64,000 nucleotides of DNA from WGMI01 sp041739275. Its GTDB lineage: Bacteria; Bacteroidota; Bacteroidia; Flavobacteriales; Schleiferiaceae. Below the pieces are notes generated by a model. That model was not told where the DNA came from, searched no databases, and saw only the letters and a program-made list of their open reading frames with translations. Both the position numbers and the translations under genes were made by a program. Positions 60,280-64,000 of this stretch are shown here, in pieces. How positions within the stretch are numbered: position 1 is the first letter of the stretch; each line of letters begins with the position of its first letter. The stretch is from the NCBI GenBank assembly GCA_041739275.1, contig JBGSOF010000009.1, forward strand, positions 1-64,000, written 5' to 3'.

Positions 60280-62938
60280 CTGATTCTTCGCTGTAGTCTA
60301 TTTCCGCTTTAAATGGCTTTTCGGGATCGAGCAAGTCGGCGGCGATTTTAGCCAATTCGCCTGTGAATTCTTCCAGTTGTGCGGCGGTGATTTCAGAGTT
60401 TTCGCCTATGGTGAGCCACTGTCGGTAGGCCCTCGGTTTAACGGTGCTCGAAATGCACGCTTTGACCGTTGAATAACCTTGAGTTTTAGCAATGATGGCC
60501 GCATAGCACATCAACTGAAAAGCCTTTGATTTTTTCGGCATAAAGGCCTCGTGCGGGCTGCTGAGCGAAAGCTCCGAATTTGAAATCACCCCGGTCTTAA
60601 AATCCAGAATCAGGGGCAAGTCGGGTCGAGAAGCCAGGTGTTCCACTCGGTCGATGACGCCCGTTAGGCGCAAGCCGTCGGCCAATTCCACGGCCTTGTA
60701 TTTTTCTTCGAGCCGATCGACGACCATGGGGCCCTCTTCGGCGCGCACCCGAGACTCAATCTCAAGCCATTCTCGCAGCTGTTTTCGAGACATGGCCAGC
60801 GCGAGATAATTAGAGCCTTCGGCCTTTTCAACTTCGATGTGCAGCTCTGCGGCAGATTCCAGAAAAACCGCATCAATATTGGCCTTCATGGCCTTGACAT
60901 CTTCCGCTCCATAGGCCTTTCCCAGGTATGGAGTAAAGTGTTTTTCGAACTGAAGATGCACCAGGCGGCCAAAGACCATGGCGTCGATTTGCCCGGGGAT
61001 TTCGTCTTGTTTTATCCCCACTAAGTATCTGTAATAGAATTCAATGGGGTCGGTGAGATACAAGGTCAGCGCACTCGGACTGATCCCTTTTTCAAGCCAT
61101 TGGCGAAGGGCGTCGAGAACCGAGGGAGTCTTGACGATTTCAGGCAATACGCCGATGTCGAAAGGGAGGCCTGCTTCAGCGTTTTTCTTTTGAAAACGAA
61201 GCTGTTGGGGATAAGCCTTGGTCCATTCATGCTCTAACTGCAGCAAAAAACGGCTGGGCTCTCCGGCCCCCGATTGGTCTCCCAGAGCATTCCAGAGCAA
61301 ATGCGCCTCACCCGCTTCAGAAAGCAGCTGGAAAAAGTGATGTGCATAAACCGCATCGTTCTCGAAGACCCCATTCAAGCCGAGCTCTTTCCGCAAATCG
61401 GGCGGCAACAAGCTGTTTGGAGGTTGAGATTTGGGCAGAAGCCCTTCGTTGGTCGAAACGACAATGAGTTTTTCGAAACCCAGGGCTCGGCTTTCAAGTA
61501 GGCCCATAATCTGCAAGCCCTCAAGGGGTTCTCCCACGAAGTTCAATTTTACTTCGCCGGCGAGCAAGCGAAACCACAGACTTAATTTGGGTTCAAAATC
61601 AGATTCCAAACTTTGGCGTTCAAGCTCTTCCAGGCATTGAGCGCAGAGCCGGGCGGTTTGAGCCGTAAAGCGGTCGTGGGTTTGCTCTGCATGTTGATTT
61701 GCCCAAGTCGCAATTTCAAAAAGGGGCCTGTCGGAACTCAGGATTCGATCGATGAGCGCTTCGGCCGATTGAGCTCGAGTTGCCCGATCTGTGCTCTTTC
61801 GCGCAGACTCTTCAGGGTAGGCCGCGAACAACGAACACAGTTCTGTTTTTTCTCGCTGAGATCTGCGATGCCCTTGTTTTTCGCGATCGATGGCCTCGAG
61901 CAATTTTTCGAGCACTCCAAACAAAGGCTGATCTGTGAGCCGAAGCCCCATGGTGACGTTGTAGGCCCCGAGTTCTTCGGGCAGGGCGCTCAAGGCCGCG
62001 GGCAACAGCGATTCGTCGGCCAAAACGAGGGCACAGCGCCCCAGGACGCTCGGTCCTTCTTGCTGCACCCAATCGAGCAAAATCTTGGCAGCCAGTTGTA
62101 GTTGAGCTCCCGACCCGCTGACGCCCCACGATGTCCAGTTCCAGGGAGTAGAATCTGCTTCGTTTGCACTTCTTCGATCGACGCCCCATTCCAAATACGA
62201 CCTCAAGAACACCCCTGCTTCCTGCTCAGCTTCGAGCAGCCGCGGGTGGATGTCTATAGAAAAACGCGCCAAGCCTTCGTTGCAAAGCTGTTTGACCAAG
62301 CGTTCCTCGATGGCCGTGAGTGCATTGAGTCCGACGAATTCAATGTGCTTCAACCGATTCAATTGCATCCACGCTTGGGCTCCGCGCACACCTCGAGCCT
62401 CTGCAAGACGGACCAAGCTTCCGCCCAATCCTACCGATTTCGTCGCACAGCGCTCGAGAAACGCATCGGCCAGAGCGGGAAGGATAGACCAAAAGGCCAA
62501 GTAGTTCGCGATGTGTTCGCTGCGGCCTTCCTCCTCCTGAATCCCCCATTTCTCAAGGGTTCGGTAATCTTCCAAATAGCGAAGACTCTTCGACAAGTCG
62601 GCGCCTCGGTGTTCAAGTTCGTCGAGGTCGTTGAGAAAAACGGGTCCCCATCCCAGAAATGCGATCGGGTCGGTTTTTTTGCCTTGAACCTTGAGCGTCG
62701 CTTCGTACAACAGACCGAGCGCTTCGATTCGCGGCAGTTGATCGCGGCCCGACAGCCCCCTAAAAAATTCTTCGATACTCAGAACGAGCGGAGCGAGAAA
62801 ACCGCCTGTCGATCGGCTTTTGAGCTTGTCTTTGAACACCAAACACGCGCGTCGGCTCGGCAAGATGTAGGCGGTGGAATGCCGGTCTGCAGGGGCTTGA
62901 GCCAAAAGTGAGTCCGCGAGTCGGTCGAGCAATGCCAT
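60266..62938 (-). CDS. AddB-like PD-(D/E)XK nuclease
   Basis: 890 residues starting MALLDRLADSLLAQAPADRH. The N-terminal part resembles an inactivated helicase fold (YILPSRRACLVFKDKLKSRS; VSTNEGLLPKSQPPNSLLPP near 465-485), and the C-terminal quarter is a RecB-family nuclease with LPLILDFKTGVI (D and K of the active site) and KAFQLMCYAAIIAK. It should work with an AddA helicase-nuclease in double-strand break repair; addA is not in the window. It lies 16 bases behind nadD. Confidence 0.85.
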   Translation of the reverse strand: MALLDRLADSLLAQAPADRHSTAYILPSRRACLVFKDKLKSRSTGGFLAPLVLSIEEFFRGLSGRDQLPRIEALGLLYEATLKVQGKKTDPIAFLGWGPVFLNDLDELEHRGADLSKSLRYLEDYRTLEKWGIQEEEGRSEHIANYLAFWSILPALADAFLERCATKSVGLGGSLVRLAEARGVRGAQAWMQLNRLKHIEFVGLNALTAIEERLVKQLCNEGLARFSIDIHPRLLEAEQEAGVFLRSYLEWGVDRRSANEADSTPWNWTSWGVSGSGAQLQLAAKILLDWVQQEGPSVLGRCALVLADESLLPAALSALPEELGAYNVTMGLRLTDQPLFGVLEKLLEAIDREKQGHRRSQREKTELCSLFAAYPEESARKSTDRATRAQSAEALIDRILSSDRPLFEIATWANQHAEQTHDRFTAQTARLCAQCLEELERQSLESDFEPKLSLWFRLLAGEVKLNFVGEPLEGLQIMGLLESRALGFEKLIVVSTNEGLLPKSQPPNSLLPPDLRKELGLNGVFENDAVYAHHFFQLLSEAGEAHLLWNALGDQSGAGEPSRFLLQLEHEWTKAYPQQLRFQKKNAEAGLPFDIGVLPEIVKTPSVLDALRQWLEKGISPSALTLYLTDPIEFYYRYLVGIKQDEIPGQIDAMVFGRLVHLQFEKHFTPYLGKAYGAEDVKAMKANIDAVFLESAAELHIEVEKAEGSNYLALAMSRKQLREWLEIESRVRAEEGPMVVDRLEEKYKAVELADGLRLTGVIDRVEHLASRPDLPLILDFKTGVISNSELSLSSPHEAFMPKKSKAFQLMCYAAIIAKTQGYSTVKACISSTVKPRAYRQWLTIGENSEITAAQLEEFTGELAKIAADLLDPEKPFKAEIDYSEESDAME

Positions 62939-62954
62939 TGCCCGAAAATACGGT

Positions 62955-63542
62955 TTAGCCCGAGCGTCTGTACAAGCCGTTGTGGTCGATGTAGTTCCAG
63001 ACCGCGGCAGGGAGCATGGCACTCGGGTTTTTGCCCCGGCGAATGCACGAGCGGATGTAGGTCGAACTGAGTTCCATTTTCGGGGCTTCGATCCACTGCA
63101 TGTTCGGGTGCCCGGGTAGGTCTGATGGCTTGCATTCGCCTCGAGGATAGGCCAATACTCTGTGGTTTTCGAGAATGCGCTTGCCTTCTCGCCATTTTTC
63201 AATTCCCAGGGCGTTGTCGGCACCGAGCAAGAGCGAAAAACGGCGGTCGGGGAATTTTTCGCGCAAAGCTGCGAGTGTCACCACGGTGTAGCTCGGCCGG
63301 GGCAAGCCGAATTCAATCGATTGGCTTTTGATTCCTCTGTAAGGTTCCAACGCCAGGTCGACCAAGTGGAGCCGAGTGCGTTCGTCGAGGAGTGATGCCT
63401 TTTGTTTGTGTGGATTTTGAGGGCTGACGACCAGCCAGACTTCGTCGAGATCGGTTTCGTTTTGGGCGTACTGCGCAATGATGATGTGCCCGATGTGTAT
63501 GGGATTGAAAGAGCCGAAAAACAAGCCGATTTCAGCGCCCAT
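62955..63542 (-). CDS. nadD: Nicotinate-nucleotide adenylyltransferase
   Basis: 195 residues. IGLFFGSFNPIHIGHIIIAQ carries the GxFxPxHxGH nucleotidyltransferase motif; VVSPQNPHK contacts the substrate; LSSTYIRSCIRRGKN is the C-terminal ISSTxIR motif. It makes nicotinate adenine dinucleotide in NAD synthesis. Start overlaps the gmk stop by 11 bases, the usual Bacteroidota arrangement. Confidence 0.95.
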   Translation of the reverse strand: MGAEIGLFFGSFNPIHIGHIIIAQYAQNETDLDEVWLVVSPQNPHKQKASLLDERTRLHLVDLALEPYRGIKSQSIEFGLPRPSYTVVTLAALREKFPDRRFSLLLGADNALGIEKWREGKRILENHRVLAYPRGECKPSDLPGHPNMQWIEAPKMELSSTYIRSCIRRGKNPSAMLPAAVWNYIDHNGLYRRSG

Positions 63543-64000
63543 GTCCTTCGCGAAGGGGCTCGGATAAGTAATGGCGAATCAGTTGCTCGGCTTCGTTCAG
63601 AGCATGTTCAAAATCGTCGTTCCAAACAATTCGGTCGAATTCTTCGCTCAAGAGCAATTCTTCTTCGGCCTTGGCGAGCCGTTCTGCGATGCGCTCCGGG
63701 CTGTCGGTTCCTCTTTGTTCGAGCCGGGTGCGCAGCACCTCCATTCGGGGGGGCATCACAAAAACAGTGAGCACCCGATCGGCAAATCGCTTTTTGAGAC
63801 CGAGTGCCCCGTAAACGTCCATATCGAGCACCGGGGTTTTGCCCAAGCCTTGTAAACGCTCGATTTCTGAATTCAAGGTGCCGTAAAACGAACCGGGATA
63901 AACTTCTTCCCATTCGAGCAGTTCGCCGCGTTGCACTCGGCTTCGAAAGTCGTCTGCGGTCAAATAATAGTAGTCGACTCCATCTTGTTCGCTTCCTCGA
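63532..64000 (-). CDS. gmk: Guanylate kinase, 3' part (start outside window)
   Basis: The frame stays open to the window end, giving 155 residues that begin RGSEQDGVDYYY, inside the guanylate kinase core. ELLEWEEVYPGSFYGTLNSE, VLDMDVYGALGLKKRF and FVMPPRMEVLRTRLEQRGTD follow the family pattern; the P-loop lies beyond the edge. It phosphorylates GMP to GDP. Confidence 0.93.
   Translation of the reverse strand, partial: RGSEQDGVDYYYLTADDFRSRVQRGELLEWEEVYPGSFYGTLNSEIERLQGLGKTPVLDMDVYGALGLKKRFADRVLTVFVMPPRMEVLRTRLEQRGTDSPERIAERLAKAEEELLLSEEFDRIVWNDDFEHALNEAEQLIRHYLSEPLREGHGR

Noticed and set aside
62939..63223. N-terminal extension of the AddB-like nuclease
   Set aside because: It lies wholly within nadD in another frame and has no homology; MALLDRLADSLL at 62938 is a good start.
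1..64000. CRISPR arrays, rRNA and tRNA genes, riboswitches
   Set aside because: I looked through the intergenic regions and found no regularly spaced direct repeats, no tRNA-like cloverleaf sequence with a TTCRANYC arm, no rRNA segment and no riboswitch core I recognise. A covariance-model scan would be decisive.

Overview
The window is chromosomal DNA of a Bacteroidota bacterium; I cannot place it below phylum. The support is the -7 promoter element TAnnTTTG upstream of several genes, conserved Bacteroidota neighbourhoods (serC-serA with a ferredoxin and an acyl-CoA reductase, tsaE-alanine dehydrogenase, gmk-nadD), LytS/LytTR-type signalling with a beta-propeller sensor, and an Rhs-type polymorphic toxin system. 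Housekeeping stretches are GC-rich; accessory islands are visibly AT-rich. I see no rRNA, tRNA, CRISPR array, integrase or intact transposase.

Layout. 1-4.1 kb is an accessory island: the 3' end of an Rhs toxin gene with a lipoprotein immunity gene, then parDE, a broken kinase-like gene, an orphan antitoxin and a mobile mystery A/B (Xre/Fic) pair, separated by three copies of a ~145-bp hairpin repeat. 4.2-8.1 kb holds a DUF3267 peptidase, a sulfide:quinone oxidoreductase, an aldo/keto reductase and an outer-membrane protein. 8.15-15 kb is a nucleotide-sugar operon (aminotransferase, ugd, UDP-xylose synthase, galE, rfbB) followed by the Kdo transferase gene waaA. 15.1-19.4 kb encodes glycogen branching enzyme and a GH57/DUF3536 protein. 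19.4-20.4 kb is a non-coding mosaic of short palindromes. 20.4-25.5 kb carries an NTF2-like protein, DinB, grpE-dnaJ and an ABC exporter.

25.7-29.05 kb is the second accessory island, on the minus strand. It has a 5'-truncated Rhs gene with the same JAB-type tip and lipoprotein immunity gene as the left edge, then another copy of the repeat, a detached HExxH toxin tip and its candidate immunity gene. The two Rhs modules face each other and share at least 89 identical bases in inverted orientation.

29-49.98 kb is mostly core: MATE pump, tsaE, alanine dehydrogenase, proline dehydrogenase, aroB-aroA, two envelope proteins, a sensor kinase/LytTR pair, a glycosyltransferase, ftsE, serA, serC, ferredoxin and acyl-CoA reductase. 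50-59.3 kb alternates two pairs of unrecognised secreted proteins with a choloylglycine-hydrolase-like enzyme, a tripartite hipBST toxin-antitoxin operon with three evenly spaced operators, and purQ. 59.3-64 kb ends with threonine dehydratase, an AddB-like nuclease, nadD and a partial gmk.

The most notable feature is the repeat-punctuated collection of toxins, immunities and addiction modules in the two islands; the hipBST operon and its operator array come next.
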